Positions 18,009-26,513 of a stretch of 64,000 nt of DNA are shown here, in pieces (position 1 is the stretch's first letter; each line of letters opens with the position of its first letter). The stretch lies in the NCBI RefSeq assembly GCF_022179125.1, contig NZ_BPQG01000018.1, forward strand, positions 1-64,000. Direction: 5' to 3'. The position numbers were made by a program, and so were the translations under genes. The notes beneath the pieces were generated by a model, which was not told where the DNA came from, ran no database searches, and worked only from the letters and a program-made list of their open reading frames with translations. The DNA comes from Methylobacterium cerastii (GTDB taxonomy: Bacteria > Pseudomonadota > Alphaproteobacteria > Rhizobiales > Beijerinckiaceae).

Positions 18009-18527
18009 GTCACCCGTCTCCGCTGATTTGTTCGTCGCGCGGCCCGCTCGCCCCGCCCCTTGCGGCGCACCGTAGCGAAGCGGCCGCGAGCCGTCATCAC
18101 ATGCCGGGCGTCGGCTTTCGTTCCCGTGGCGCGCTGGATGCGCAAAATTCTGAGGGCGGCCGCTAAGGAAATTTGAGGACGTGCGCGTCCCGGAATCGGT
18201 GCGCGCTGCTGGACAAGGGCCGGCCTGTCCAGGGTTCGGTGATCGGCTACAGGTACCAGGTGCAAGCCGAATTCTTTCACCGAGGTCTTGAGCGTTCAGA
18301 CGAAGTGCACGGTCCGCGAATAGTTTTTGGTCGGCAACCAAGTTAATTTTGTATCCAGCGCGCCTCGGCCTAAGCCGGCGCCATTTTTCTTGTCGGTCGC
18401 CGGGTTCCTGGCCTTTTGGACGACTTGCAGACCCTTGGACGCCCTCTGCTTCGTCGTTATAGCGCTAAGCCGGAACCGCGGCGTCGTCAGAACCGCGCGT
18501 GGACACGAAACGATCAGGAGAGCGACG
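18009..18527. promoter_or_regulatory. ecm-ccr divergent intergenic region
   Basis: 519 bp without a gene. It holds the ccr promoter (18435-18463) and a 15-bp dyad TTGGT-CGGCA-ACCAA at 18327-18341 inside an AT-richer stretch (about 18317-18356) that stands out from the GC-rich surroundings. On the minus strand the same stretch contains a weak TTAACT-N18-TATTCG candidate that could serve ecm. The dyad lies about 94 bp before the ccr -35 and is a plausible regulator site. Confidence 0.5.
18435..18463 (+). promoter_or_regulatory. Sigma70-type promoter of ccr
   Basis: TTGGAC (18435-18440), 17-bp spacer, TATAGC (18458-18463). It ends 64 bp before the ccr ATG and would give a leader of roughly 57 nt that contains the CAGGAG ribosome-binding site. 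It is the best consensus match I found in the window. Confidence 0.65.
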
Positions 18528-19826
18528 ATGGCTGCCAGCGCGGCATTGCAACCGGCCGGTGCCGGGACGGGCGAGGTCAAGGACCTCTACGAGATGGGCG
18601 AGATCCCGCCGCTGGGCCACGTGCCCGCCAAGATGTACGCTTGGGCGATCCGCCGTGAGCGGCACGGGCCGCCGGAGCAGTCGCACCAGCTCGAAATCCT
18701 GCCGGTCTGGGACATCGGCGACGACGAGGTGCTGGTCTACGTCATGGCCGCCGGCGTGAACTACAACGGCGTCTGGGCCGGCCTCGGCGAGCCGATCTCG
18801 CCCTTCGACGTGCACAAGGGCGAGTACCACATCGCGGGCTCGGACGCCTCCGGCATCGTTTGGAAGGTCGGCGCCAAGGTGAAGCGCTGGAAGGTCGGCG
18901 ACGAGGTCATCGTCCACTGCAACCGCGACGACGGCGACGACGAGGAGTGCAACGGCGGCGACCCGATGTTCTCGCCCTCGCAGCGTATCTGGGGTTACGA
19001 GACCGGTGACGGCTCCTTCGCCCAGTACTGCCGGGTGCAGTCGCGCCAGCTCATGGTCCGCCCGAAGCACCTCACCTGGGAGGAGGCGGCCTGCTACACG
19101 CTGACGCTCGCCACCGCTTACCGCATGCTGTTCGGCCACGCGCCGCACACCGTGCGCCCGGGCCAGAACGTCCTCGTCTGGGGCGCGTCCGGCGGCCTCG
19201 GCGTGTTCGCGGTGCAGCTTTGCGCGGCGTCCGGCGCCAACGCCATCGCGGTGATCTCCGACGACACCAAGCGCGACTACGTCATGAGCCTCGGCGCCAA
19301 GGGCGTGATCAATCGCAAGGAGTTCGATTGTTGGGGCCAGCTGCCGAAGGTCAACTCGCCTGAGTACAACACCTGGCTCAAGGAAGCCCGCAAGTTCGGC
19401 AAGGCGATCTGGGACATCACCGGCAAGGGCAACGACGTCGACATCGTGTTCGAGCACCCGGGCGAGTCGACCTTCCCGGTCTCGACGCTGGTCGCCAAGC
19501 GCGGCGGCATGATCGTGTTCTGCGCCGGCACCACCGGCTTCAACATCACCTTCGACGCCCGCTACGTCTGGATGCGCCAGAAGCGGATCCAGGGTTCGCA
19601 CTTCGCCCACCTCAAGCAGGCGTCGGCCGCGAACCAGTTCGTCCTCGACCAGCGCATCGACCCGTGCATGAGCGAGGTCTTCCCCTGGGATAAGATCCCC
19701 CAGGCCCACACCAAGATGTGGAAGAACCAGCACGCCCCCGGCAACATGGCCTGCCTCGTCAACGCTCCGCGCGCCGGCCTGCGCACGGTCGAGGACGTGA
19801 TCGAGGCGGGACCGCTCAAGCGCTGA
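18528..19826 (+). CDS. ccr: Crotonyl-CoA carboxylase/reductase
   Basis: 432 residues. It catalyses NADPH-dependent reductive carboxylation of crotonyl-CoA to ethylmalonyl-CoA, the key step of the ethylmalonyl-CoA pathway. It is a medium-chain dehydrogenase/reductase. The N-terminal part has VMAAGVNYNGVWAGLGEP and EYHIAGSDASGIVWKVG. The nucleotide site is VLVWGASGGLGVFAVQL, and the C-terminal part has ADVVFEHPG-like DIVFEHPGESTF. ATG 18528 has CAGGAGAG 7 nt upstream. The family is closely related to crotonyl-CoA reductases, but neighbouring ecm supports the carboxylating activity. Confidence 0.96.
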   Translation: MAASAALQPAGAGTGEVKDLYEMGEIPPLGHVPAKMYAWAIRRERHGPPEQSHQLEILPVWDIGDDEVLVYVMAAGVNYNGVWAGLGEPISPFDVHKGEYHIAGSDASGIVWKVGAKVKRWKVGDEVIVHCNRDDGDDEECNGGDPMFSPSQRIWGYETGDGSFAQYCRVQSRQLMVRPKHLTWEEAACYTLTLATAYRMLFGHAPHTVRPGQNVLVWGASGGLGVFAVQLCAASGANAIAVISDDTKRDYVMSLGAKGVINRKEFDCWGQLPKVNSPEYNTWLKEARKFGKAIWDITGKGNDVDIVFEHPGESTFPVSTLVAKRGGMIVFCAGTTGFNITFDARYVWMRQKRIQGSHFAHLKQASAANQFVLDQRIDPCMSEVFPWDKIPQAHTKMWKNQHAPGNMACLVNAPRAGLRTVEDVIEAGPLKR

Positions 19827-19834
19827 GCCCCCGC

Positions 19835-19860
19835 GCGGGCCGGCCGAGCGGCCGGCCCGC
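19835..19860 (+). terminator. GC-rich hairpin after ccr
   Basis: gcgggccggcc-GAGC-ggccggcccgc, an 11-bp perfect stem with a 4-nt loop, 8 nt past the ccr stop. The downstream sequence tcccaatatctctc lacks a clear T run, so termination or mRNA protection are both possible. Confidence 0.5.
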
Positions 19861-19965
19861 TCCCAATATCTCTCATCGGTCGCATGGCCGGAACGCGTCT
19901 CGCACCTCTTGTCTCCGCCCGGTCCGGCATCGAGAAGGGCCGAGCTTGGGCGGGAGGGTACGGAC

Positions 19966-20265
19966 GTGGCTGGCGACGACGAGTCTTACGTATACGACGA
20001 GGCCACCGGCGAGTGGCTGGCCCCGGGCGCGGCTGCCGCGACCTCCGCGCGGGCGGAGGTGCGCGACGCCTCCGGCAACCTGCTGACTGATGGCGACTCG
20101 GTCACGCTGATCAAGGACCTGAAGGTCAAGGGCGCCAACCAGACCCTGAAGCAGGGAACGGTGATCCGCGCGATCCGGCTGACGGACGATCCCGAAGAGA
20201 TCGACTGCCGCCACGACGCGATCAAGGGGCTCGTCCTGCGCACCGAGTTCGTGCGCAAGCGATAG
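19966..20265 (+). CDS. PhnA/YjdM-family protein without the zinc ribbon
   Basis: 99 residues from GTG 19966, with GGGAGGG upstream. The C-terminal domain is typical of PhnA/YjdM: RDASGNLLTDGDSVTLIKDL, then KGANQTLKQGT, then LVLRTEFVRKR. The N-terminus keeps the shape of the family (SYVYDEATGEWLAPG) but has none of the four zinc-ribbon cysteines found in the Escherichia coli protein. Despite the historical alkylphosphonate name, the function of the family is unclear. Confidence 0.85.
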   Translation: MAGDDESYVYDEATGEWLAPGAAAATSARAEVRDASGNLLTDGDSVTLIKDLKVKGANQTLKQGTVIRAIRLTDDPEEIDCRHDAIKGLVLRTEFVRKR

Positions 20266-20278
20266 CCTGCCGACGGCG

Positions 20279-20452
20279 CTACCGCTTCGTCTCGGTCCCC
20301 GGCAGGTGGCGCCCGTAGCTTTCCTGCTTGGTCGCCTTCTCGGTGATCAGGTCGGCATAGGCCTGCCGCATCTCCGGGGAGACCGAGACCGTGCGCGCCT
20401 TCTCGGCCTTGCGCTTGGGCGCCTTCTTGAAGGTGTTGTTCGTCTCGCTCAT
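20279..20452 (-). CDS. Small basic protein of unknown function
   Basis: 57 residues beginning MSETNNTFKKAPKRKAEKAR, highly lysine/arginine rich, with a C-terminal helix (SPEMRQAYADLITEKATKQE). ATG 20452 is preferred over an open frame reaching 20524. It lies downstream of fae on the same strand, but beyond a terminator-like hairpin. No family is recognised. Confidence 0.6.
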   Translation of the reverse strand: MSETNNTFKKAPKRKAEKARTVSVSPEMRQAYADLITEKATKQESYGRHLPGTETKR

Positions 20453-20543
20453 GCCCGGCCTCGCTTCGGGATCGTTGGGATCGGCGTGCCCGGGTCGGGA
20501 TCGCCCGCGGCAGGCCCATCGCAAGGGAACGCGACAGACGAAA

Positions 20544-20575
20544 GAAGGCGGGGCGGCTTTCGCCGTCCCGCCTTC
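20544..20575. terminator. Terminator hairpin downstream of fae
   Basis: 14-bp stem with one mismatch, gaaggcggggcggc/gccgtcccgccttc. On the minus strand it has a GAAA (GNRA) loop and is followed by TTTCGTC. It lies 94 nt beyond the fae stop and should end the fae transcript; it is nearly symmetric, so it may also work for plus-strand transcripts. Confidence 0.65.
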
Positions 20576-20668
20576 GTGTTTCTATCGTCCGAGGAAGATA
20601 GAGGCCAGTCGCTGGAGCAGGCCCCGCGGTGCGGGCGGAGGCGCGCTCTGCCCAGGACTGTCCCCGAT

Positions 20669-21181
20669 CTAAGCGTTCGCGGCGAAGGGGTGGGTCGCGG
20701 ACTTGCGCTGTTCGGTGACCGTGGCGGCCTTCGGCTCGCCGGAGACGGCGCGCTGGATCGACAGCTTGGTGGCCTCGTAGTTGTACTTCTGGATCTTGGC
20801 GTCGTCGGCCGCCTCCCAGTGGATGAACACGCCGACCAGGATGAACAGGTCGTCGGCCTCGTCGGCGGGGATGATGCCCTCGGCGACGGCGTCCTGCACG
20901 GCCATGGCGACGCCATGCTGCGCGGGGCCGAACATCTGGACGGCCTGGCGGGCGTCGTTGATGGTCACCTTGTTGAACATCAGGGTGTTGGGCTTGCACG
21001 GCAGGTTCGGCGCGATGACCGCGAGCAGGCTGGTGAAGCCGTGCTTGTTGTTCACGAGGCCGTTGCAGAAGGCCGTCTCGGCCGGCGAACCGCGCGGTCC
21101 GATGATCAGGTCGATGTGGGCGACCTCGTTGCCGTCGCCGACGAGGGCTTCGCCGACCTGGACCTTGGTGATCTTTGCCAT
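20669..21181 (-). CDS. fae: Formaldehyde-activating enzyme
   Basis: 170 residues. It catalyses condensation of formaldehyde with (dephospho-)H4MPT to methylene-H4MPT, the entry step of cytoplasmic formaldehyde oxidation. The sequence is near-canonical: [20 protein letters not shown] with the conserved His22 of AHIDLIIG, then [20 protein letters not shown], and a C-terminal [15 protein letters not shown] 21181 was chosen because it gives the family N-terminus; the frame is open further upstream. It is followed by a terminator and is probably transcribed both from its own promoter and from the mptG-orf7 run. Confidence 0.98.
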   Translation of the reverse strand: MAKITKVQVGEALVGDGNEVAHIDLIIGPRGSPAETAFCNGLVNNKHGFTSLLAVIAPNLPCKPNTLMFNKVTINDARQAVQMFGPAQHGVAMAVQDAVAEGIIPADEADDLFILVGVFIHWEAADDAKIQKYNYEATKLSIQRAVSGEPKAATVTEQRKSATHPFAANA

Positions 21182-21310
21182 TCGGGTTTTCTCCCTGGAT
21201 TCCAAACTCGAGGACCGCGGCCCGTCGTGTCGGGCGCGGCCGGAAGCCATCCTTGTTCGCGACGCCCGGCCTTGGAAAAGCCGGGCCGGTTAGCCCGGAT
21301 AGCGGCGCGG

Positions 21311-21339
21311 ACCCTACAGCGCGGTCCGGCCCGTCACAA
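21311..21339 (-). promoter_or_regulatory. Candidate fae promoter
   Basis: On the minus strand TTGTGA (21339-21334), a 17-bp spacer, then TAGGGT (21316-21311). It would start transcription near 21304 and give a leader of roughly 120 nt. The 222-bp gap before fae and the very high expression expected of Fae make a separate promoter likely; the exact site is a guess. An alternative -10 TAATAT lies near 21363-21368. Confidence 0.35.
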
Positions 21340-21403
21340 CCCATGGCAACGCGCTGGAATCGATATTAAAAGTGCGGCCCGGCGCTTGACGCGGGGAACT
21401 TTT

Positions 21404-22252
21404 TCAGGCGACGCGCGCCGCGTCCGCCAACCGGGCGCCGGCGGATGCCAGCGCGTCGGCGAAGAGCGTCGCCACCGTGAAATCCGCGCTGGTGCCGGGA
21501 TTGATTCCGGCTGCCTTCCAGGCCGCGTCGAGGGCGAGCAGCGGCGCGACCGGCCGGGTGCGCAGATCGAGCCCACCCAAGGCCGCCACGGCCTGCGCAC
21601 GAACGGATTCAGCCCGCTCCGCCCCGTGCTTGCGCGCTACGTGGCTGTCGGGAAAGGCCTGCAGGTAGGCCAGATGCACGGCGGTGGTGCACCAGGCCGG
21701 ATCGAGCCCCTGCCCGCGTGCGCCCGCCAGCGCCGGAAGCCCGACCGCGAACAGGTCGCCGAATCCGTCGACGTAGGCGCGGGCGATGCGGTCGCGCGGC
21801 GCCGCCTCTTCCATCGCCGCTCGCAACGAATCCGGGGCCGGCGCGGCCACGTCGTGCCGGGCGGCCTGGCCTAGCCCGCCGGGGTTGGCGAGGCGGATCG
21901 CCTCGAAGACGCCCTGCGCATCTGCCGGTTCGAGCCCGGCCAGCACCGCGGCCACGGTGCTCGCGCGCTCGGCGGCCACCGCAAGCGGCGCGCAGAGCAG
22001 GAGGATGCCGAGGTTCGTGTTCTGGCCGACCGCGGCAAACGTCGCCGCAACCGCATCGCGGACCCGTGCGCCGACGCCGGTCCCGGCACCCGCGAGTGCC
22101 GGTGCCGAGGCGGCGGCGCTGGCGACGAAGTCCGACACCGCCATCCGGTGCCCGGCCGCGTAGGCATGGACGTTGCCGGGCTTCAGGGCGTCGAGCTCGG
22201 CCAGGCACGCCGCCTGGTACAGAGCCGCGATCGTCGCCGGCGCGAGGCGCAT
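21404..22252 (-). CDS. CitG-like triphosphoribosyl-dephospho-CoA synthase homologue (Orf7 of the H4MPT cluster)
   Basis: 282 residues. The CitG/MdcB family pattern is visible: LDALKPGNVHAYAAGHRMAV, VGQNTNLGILLLCAPLA, the closing FPDSHVARKHG, and NPGTSADFTVATLFADAL. True CitG makes the prosthetic-group precursor of citrate lyase, which is absent here. In methylotrophs this gene (orf7) always travels with H4MPT genes, so a role in H4MPT or methylofuran synthesis is inferred. The start ATG overlaps the orf5 stop (ATGA). Confidence 0.88.
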   Translation of the reverse strand: MRLAPATIAALYQAACLAELDALKPGNVHAYAAGHRMAVSDFVASAAASAPALAGAGTGVGARVRDAVAATFAAVGQNTNLGILLLCAPLAVAAERASTVAAVLAGLEPADAQGVFEAIRLANPGGLGQAARHDVAAPAPDSLRAAMEEAAPRDRIARAYVDGFGDLFAVGLPALAGARGQGLDPAWCTTAVHLAYLQAFPDSHVARKHGAERAESVRAQAVAALGGLDLRTRPVAPLLALDAAWKAAGINPGTSADFTVATLFADALASAGARLADAARVA

Positions 22253-23160
22253 CAGGCGACCACGAGGCGCGGCCGGTGCGCGGCGCGGACGGCGGCGACG
22301 AAGCCGCGCACGACGGCGCCGGCGATGTCGACCTCGCAGACCTTCTGCAGGCCCGACCACGCCGGCATCGAGTTCACCTCGAGCACGAGGAAGCCGCCCT
22401 CACCGTCCTCCACCAGGTCGATGCCGGTGTAGTCGACGCCCACCGCGGCGGCGGCGGCCTCGGCGAGCTCGGCGGCGCGCGGCGGCATCGCCCAGGACAG
22501 GGGCCGGCCCCCAAGGTGGACGTTGGTGATCCAGCCGTCGCCCTCGCGGATCATCCCGGCGATGGCGCGGCCTTCGCACACGAAGACCCGGTAGTCGCGC
22601 CACAGCCCGTCGCTGCGGGGGACGTAGCGCTGGAGGTAGTAGACCCGCGAGACCGCATCCTCCGGCGGCAGGTCGTCGGGCCGCTCGATGAGCTGCAAGC
22701 CCTCCCCTTGCGAGCCGAACAGCGGCTTCAGCACCAAGGGACGGCCGGGACCGGCCTCGCGCGCGACCACTTCGGCGGCGGCGGCGCGCTTGGAGAGCAC
22801 GAAGGTGTCGGGCGTCGGCAGGCCGGCGCGGGCGATCATCAGGCTGGTCGCCGCCTTGTCGACGGAGCGCTCGATCGCGACGGGGCCGTTCCAGACGGTG
22901 ACGCCGGACGCGACGAGCGCATGCAGCACGCCGAGACGCATCGTCGTGGCCTCGAAGGTGCCGCCGGCGATCGTCCGCAGCAACACGCCGTCGGGCAGGG
23001 TCTCCGGGAAGCCCGGTACCCGCAGCGGTTCGCCGCCGCCGGTGACGATCGCCACGTCGGCGAGCGAGAACAGCACCGGCTCGACCCCCTGGGCGCGAAG
23101 CGCCGTCAGGAGCCGGGCCTTGTGCCAATTGCCGTTGTCGGCCGCGAGCGCGATGCGCAT
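22252..23160 (-). CDS. ATP-grasp (RimK-type) ligase, Orf5 of the H4MPT cluster
   Basis: 302 residues. ATP-grasp signature segments are PGRPLVLKPLFGSQGEGLQL, YVPRSDGLWRDYRVFVC and GIDLVEDGEGGFLVLEVNSM. This resembles the RimK/MptN/CofF amino-acid ligases, which add glutamate to cofactors or proteins. In Methylobacterium this is orf5, linked to H4MPT-dependent C1 transfer; its actual substrate is not established. ATG 23160 follows an AGGGTG site; a GTG at 23172 is the alternative. Confidence 0.88.
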   Translation of the reverse strand: MRIALAADNGNWHKARLLTALRAQGVEPVLFSLADVAIVTGGGEPLRVPGFPETLPDGVLLRTIAGGTFEATTMRLGVLHALVASGVTVWNGPVAIERSVDKAATSLMIARAGLPTPDTFVLSKRAAAAEVVAREAGPGRPLVLKPLFGSQGEGLQLIERPDDLPPEDAVSRVYYLQRYVPRSDGLWRDYRVFVCEGRAIAGMIREGDGWITNVHLGGRPLSWAMPPRAAELAEAAAAAVGVDYTGIDLVEDGEGGFLVLEVNSMPAWSGLQKVCEVDIAGAVVRGFVAAVRAAHRPRLVVA

Positions 23161-23230
23161 GCTGTCGTTCACCCTAACGATGGTTCAGGCCGCCGGCTCC
23201 GCCGACCCGCAGCGCCCTCACGCTCCACGC

Positions 23231-23344
23231 CGTCATCCCGGGGCCGCGAAGCGGAGCCCGGAATCCAAAGCCGCCGACGGCGCCCGAGCTTGCCGCCTCG
23301 GCGGATCTGGATTCCGGGCTCGCCTGCGGCGCCCCGGAATGACG
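23231..23344. repeat. Dispersed inverted-repeat element (family A, copy 1)
   Basis: About 114 bp between orf5 and mch. The outer arms are imperfect inverted repeats of about 37 bp running from cgtcatcccgggg...cccggaatcca to tggattccgggct...gccccggaatgacg. A diverged copy is at 43121-43235. It can fold into one long hairpin and sits inside a co-directional operon. Confidence 0.85.
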
Positions 23345-23413
23345 GTGGCGGGGAAACCCAGGGAGAGCCGTAGGCAAGGGCCACCGTTTCGAGAAAGCCG
23401 GCCTCGTCCGATG

Positions 23414-24382
23414 CTACGAGAACGACGCCTCGACCAGCTCCGGCATCAGCTTGCCGCCGCGGAAGGTGGCGCCGGTGCGGATCGAGGTGACGATCGCCTC
23501 GGCCGGCGAGAACAGCGCGCCGTCGATCTTGTAGAAGTCGCCGTTCACCCGCGAGAAGATCTCGGCGAAGGGCGCGCCGTGGTCGCTCGACGTGGTCGAG
23601 GGCAGCTGCTCGGCGAGCTGCTTGGCCTCCGCGTCGTCGGCGTCGACGTAAAGCTGGACGCGGCCGCCGTAGATGATCGCGTCGTTGGTGCGGCCCATCG
23701 CCTTGATGAAGTCCGGGTGCTGCGGCGAGAGCGGGGCCGAGCCGATGCCGTCGACGATCCGGTGCAGGTCGAACCCGACCGTGTGCGCCTTGTGCAGGGC
23801 GACCTCGAGAACGCGGGCGACGACCTGGGTCGCGCCGGCGAGGCTCTGGGTCGGCGCGAAGATGAAGGTCAGGTCCTCCGGCCGCAGGGAGCACGCTTCG
23901 GCGACTTTTGCGACGACGCTCGCGGGCGGGCCGCCGGCGGCTTCGAGCACCAGGGCCGTCTTCTCGGCGGTGTCGCGATAGCCGAGCTCCTTGTAGAGGT
24001 CCTCGACCACGGCGACGGCGCGGCCCGGGCCGGAGCCCAGGGCGAAGAAGCCGGAATCGCCGTCCTCGTCGGCCAGCGACCAGCCGGCATACTGGCTGCC
24101 GAGGCAGGCGAGCACCGGGTCGGTCGCGTGCACCACCACCGAGTACGGCCAGGACGGGATCGGGCCCGACGGGCTGATCGAGACGGTGCCGAGGCCGCCG
24201 AGGCAGATCTCGGCGATACGGCGCCCGGCCTCGATCGAGCCGCGGGCCGAGGCGCCGGCGTCGACCATGCGCGCGCCGCCGGGCTCTTGCGTGACCGACA
24301 GGCGCAGCACGCCGGCGTCAGCGACGAAGCGCTCCACCAGGGGTGTCGCGAGGGCGTTCAGGCTCGGCTGTTTGGTGCTCAT
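23414..24382 (-). CDS. mch: Methenyl-H4MPT cyclohydrolase
   Basis: 322 residues. It converts methenyl-H4MPT reversibly to N5-formyl-H4MPT. Family landmarks are [20 protein letters not shown] at the N-terminus, [26 protein letters not shown], and [18 protein letters not shown], followed by [20 protein letters not shown]. Length and sequence match the archaeal and methylotroph enzymes. The start lies inside the 3' end of orfY (65-nt overlap). A 250-bp gap with a repeat separates it from orf5. Confidence 0.97.
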   Translation of the reverse strand: MSTKQPSLNALATPLVERFVADAGVLRLSVTQEPGGARMVDAGASARGSIEAGRRIAEICLGGLGTVSISPSGPIPSWPYSVVVHATDPVLACLGSQYAGWSLADEDGDSGFFALGSGPGRAVAVVEDLYKELGYRDTAEKTALVLEAAGGPPASVVAKVAEACSLRPEDLTFIFAPTQSLAGATQVVARVLEVALHKAHTVGFDLHRIVDGIGSAPLSPQHPDFIKAMGRTNDAIIYGGRVQLYVDADDAEAKQLAEQLPSTTSSDHGAPFAEIFSRVNGDFYKIDGALFSPAEAIVTSIRTGATFRGGKLMPELVEASFS

Positions 24383-25517
24383 GTGTTTCCTCCTCGGACA
24401 GCCGGTCGCGCAAGCTGGCGATCCGGGTCCACAATTCTTGTCGTGCCGCCGGCCCGTCCGGCCCCCCCGCCAGGACGGTGCAGAGCGGTGCGTCCCGCGT
24501 CACGCGTGTCCCGGCGCGGGGCCGGTCCCGCACGTGGTCCGGCCAGGCGACCGCCGGGATGACGGCGTGATCCCGCGCCGCGTAACAGATCTGGGACGCC
24601 GCCGCATCCTCCGGGGCGGGTCCGAGGGCGGGCGCCTCGCCGAGGCAGGCCGCGACGTGGGCGCCAAGCAGCGGCACGCCGCGGCGGTCGAGGACGTCGA
24701 GGGTGGCGCCGGGGCGCGGGTTGATCTCGGTCAGCCGCCAGCTCGTGCCGTCGGACAGGACGTCGGCGCTGGCGAGCCCGCGCAGGCCGGTCGCGCGGAC
24801 GAGGCGCCCGGCCGCCTCCACGATCGCCGAGACGATCGCAGGGGCGAGCGGCGACGCCTCGTTCCGCCCCGGCGCCAGCGCGCCGGCGTAGCGGTAGGGG
24901 CGCAGGGGCGAGGCTGCGCTCCACTGTTCGGTGAGCGCGAGCACGTGGACCTCGGACGCGTCGGCGAGAAAATTCAGGGCGAAGGCCCGCCCCGGCACCC
25001 GCGCCTGGAAATACGCGCCCGGCGGGGCCGGCCCGCGGGTCGCGGCCCGGATGTGGCCCCCGCCCGAACCGCCGGCGCGCTTGAGCAGCCACGCCTTCGG
25101 TTCGTCGAGCCGCGCCAGCGTCACGGCCGGATGGGGGATGTCGAGACTTCGGCAGAGGGCCGCGAAGCGCAGCGGGTCCTTCAGGGCCGAGACGGCGGCG
25201 GCGCCCGCGCCGAGCAGGCGATGACGCGCGCCGATCGCGTCGATCAGAGCCGGCGCCGCCTCGAACCCGCTTCCCAGGATCACGCCGAGCGGTCGCCCGC
25301 CGGCCACCGCCGACAGCTCGTCGAGGCGCGCAAGGACCGCTTCCCCGAGGCGCCCTGTCCCGAATCGGCCCTCCAGCGGGCGATGCGCCTCCGCCAGCTC
25401 CAGCGTGTCCGAATCGGCGAACAGGTCGGCGACGAAGGGGCGGAACCCGGCGCGGCGCGCGGCCTCGGCCAGCGCGCGGCCGGATTGCGCCGCGATCAGG
25501 ACCGCGTCGCCGGCCAT
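24318..25517 (-). CDS. ATP-grasp protein OrfY of the H4MPT/methylofuran cluster
   Basis: 399 residues. An N-terminal Rossmann-like region ([20 protein letters not shown]) is followed by an ATP-grasp core ([48 protein letters not shown]). In methylotrophs this gene, orfY, lies between mtdB and mch. It is related to archaeal ATP-grasp ligases of the MfnD type, so a ligase step in methylofuran synthesis is a reasonable but unproven guess. It starts 7 bp after mtdB. The C-terminus overlaps mch by 65 nt. Confidence 0.88.
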   Translation of the reverse strand: MAGDAVLIAAQSGRALAEAARRAGFRPFVADLFADSDTLELAEAHRPLEGRFGTGRLGEAVLARLDELSAVAGGRPLGVILGSGFEAAPALIDAIGARHRLLGAGAAAVSALKDPLRFAALCRSLDIPHPAVTLARLDEPKAWLLKRAGGSGGGHIRAATRGPAPPGAYFQARVPGRAFALNFLADASEVHVLALTEQWSAASPLRPYRYAGALAPGRNEASPLAPAIVSAIVEAAGRLVRATGLRGLASADVLSDGTSWRLTEINPRPGATLDVLDRRGVPLLGAHVAACLGEAPALGPAPEDAAASQICYAARDHAVIPAVAWPDHVRDRPRAGTRVTRDAPLCTVLAGGPDGPAARQELWTRIASLRDRLSEEETHEHQTAEPERPRDTPGGALRR

Positions 25518-25524
25518 GCCAAGG

Positions 25525-26418
25525 TCAGCCGGCGACCTCGACCGCCAGGGTGTAGGCGTCGCGGAAATCGAGGCAGAGCGGCGTCTCCGAGGCGAGCATC
25601 CGCCCGAACAGCTGCTTCTGCGTCTGGTACTTCACGTTGCCGACCGCGAGCGCGCCGATGCCGACGCCCTTGCCGACCGGTAGCGCCACGTCCACCGCGT
25701 TGACGTCGATACCGGCGATCCCGGCCGGGGGCACGGCGTTGACATCGGAGGCGACGAGCAGGTTCGGCGCGAAGCTCAGGTCTTCGGCCGAGAGGATCGG
25801 GATGCCGGCGGGGCCGGCCGACAGGATCACGTCGGCGTCGGCGATCCCCCTGCGGCGGTCGTCCGGGGTGGTGCCGTCGACGGCGCCGACCTCGATGCCG
25901 AAGCGCCACTTCATGGTGAAGGCGATCTTCGAGACGCGCTCCTCGCCATCGTGCCCGACGATCACCGTCTTCGCGCCTTCGAGCGCGCCGATCACCGCGG
26001 CGACGTAGGCCACGACGCCGGCGCCGCCGAAGATGACGATGCGCTTGTCCTTCAGGCCGGTGCCGAATTTTTCGCGCAGCGCCCGCGAGACCTGCGCCAC
26101 CATCGCCGCACCGGTGGTGAAGGATCCGGCCGGGTCGGCGAACAGGTGGTTGGCGAAGGGCGGCACGAAGGCCTTCTTGGCCCGGTCCATCATGTCGAGG
26201 GCGTCCTCGGCGTTCTTGCCGCCGATGAAGATGCCGGTGCGGGCGCCGTCGCCGGGCGCGCGCGAGAAGATCGAGTCCTGGGTCAGCGAGACCACGTCGG
26301 GCAGCGTCACGTCGGTGTAGGTGACGATGGTCTCGAACCCGGCATCCACGGCCATGTTCACGTCGAACGGGCTCATGTGCTTGAGCGGCGTCAGCATGTG
26401 CAGGATCGAGCGGGCCAT
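25525..26418 (-). CDS. mtdB: NAD(P)-dependent methylene-H4MPT dehydrogenase
   Basis: 297 residues. It oxidises methylene-H4MPT to methenyl-H4MPT. It starts MARSILHMLTPLKHMSPFDV, which with FETIVTYTDVT and the nucleotide-binding RIVIFGGAGVVAYVAAVIGA marks the MtdB family. It is a paralogue of MtdA at 42183-43043, sharing VGKGVGIGALAVGNVKYQTQ-type C-terminal features. The start is the first gene-like ATG. Upstream lies mptG (95 bp), downstream orfY (7 bp), on the same strand. Confidence 0.97.
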   Translation of the reverse strand: MARSILHMLTPLKHMSPFDVNMAVDAGFETIVTYTDVTLPDVVSLTQDSIFSRAPGDGARTGIFIGGKNAEDALDMMDRAKKAFVPPFANHLFADPAGSFTTGAAMVAQVSRALREKFGTGLKDKRIVIFGGAGVVAYVAAVIGALEGAKTVIVGHDGEERVSKIAFTMKWRFGIEVGAVDGTTPDDRRRGIADADVILSAGPAGIPILSAEDLSFAPNLLVASDVNAVPPAGIAGIDVNAVDVALPVGKGVGIGALAVGNVKYQTQKQLFGRMLASETPLCLDFRDAYTLAVEVAG

Positions 26419-26513
26419 GGCGTTTCCCTGTCTGGTGCGAGGAGCGTCGTTCGACGTCGGTGTGAGTCGCAATCGCGGCTCGTGGTCAAGCGTAACGGTT
26501 CAGGCGTGACGAA

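Noticed and set aside
18009-18527. A catalase gene (katA) upstream of ccr, as I recall for M. extorquens
   Set aside because: The gap has no coding sequence; only promoter-like elements are seen.
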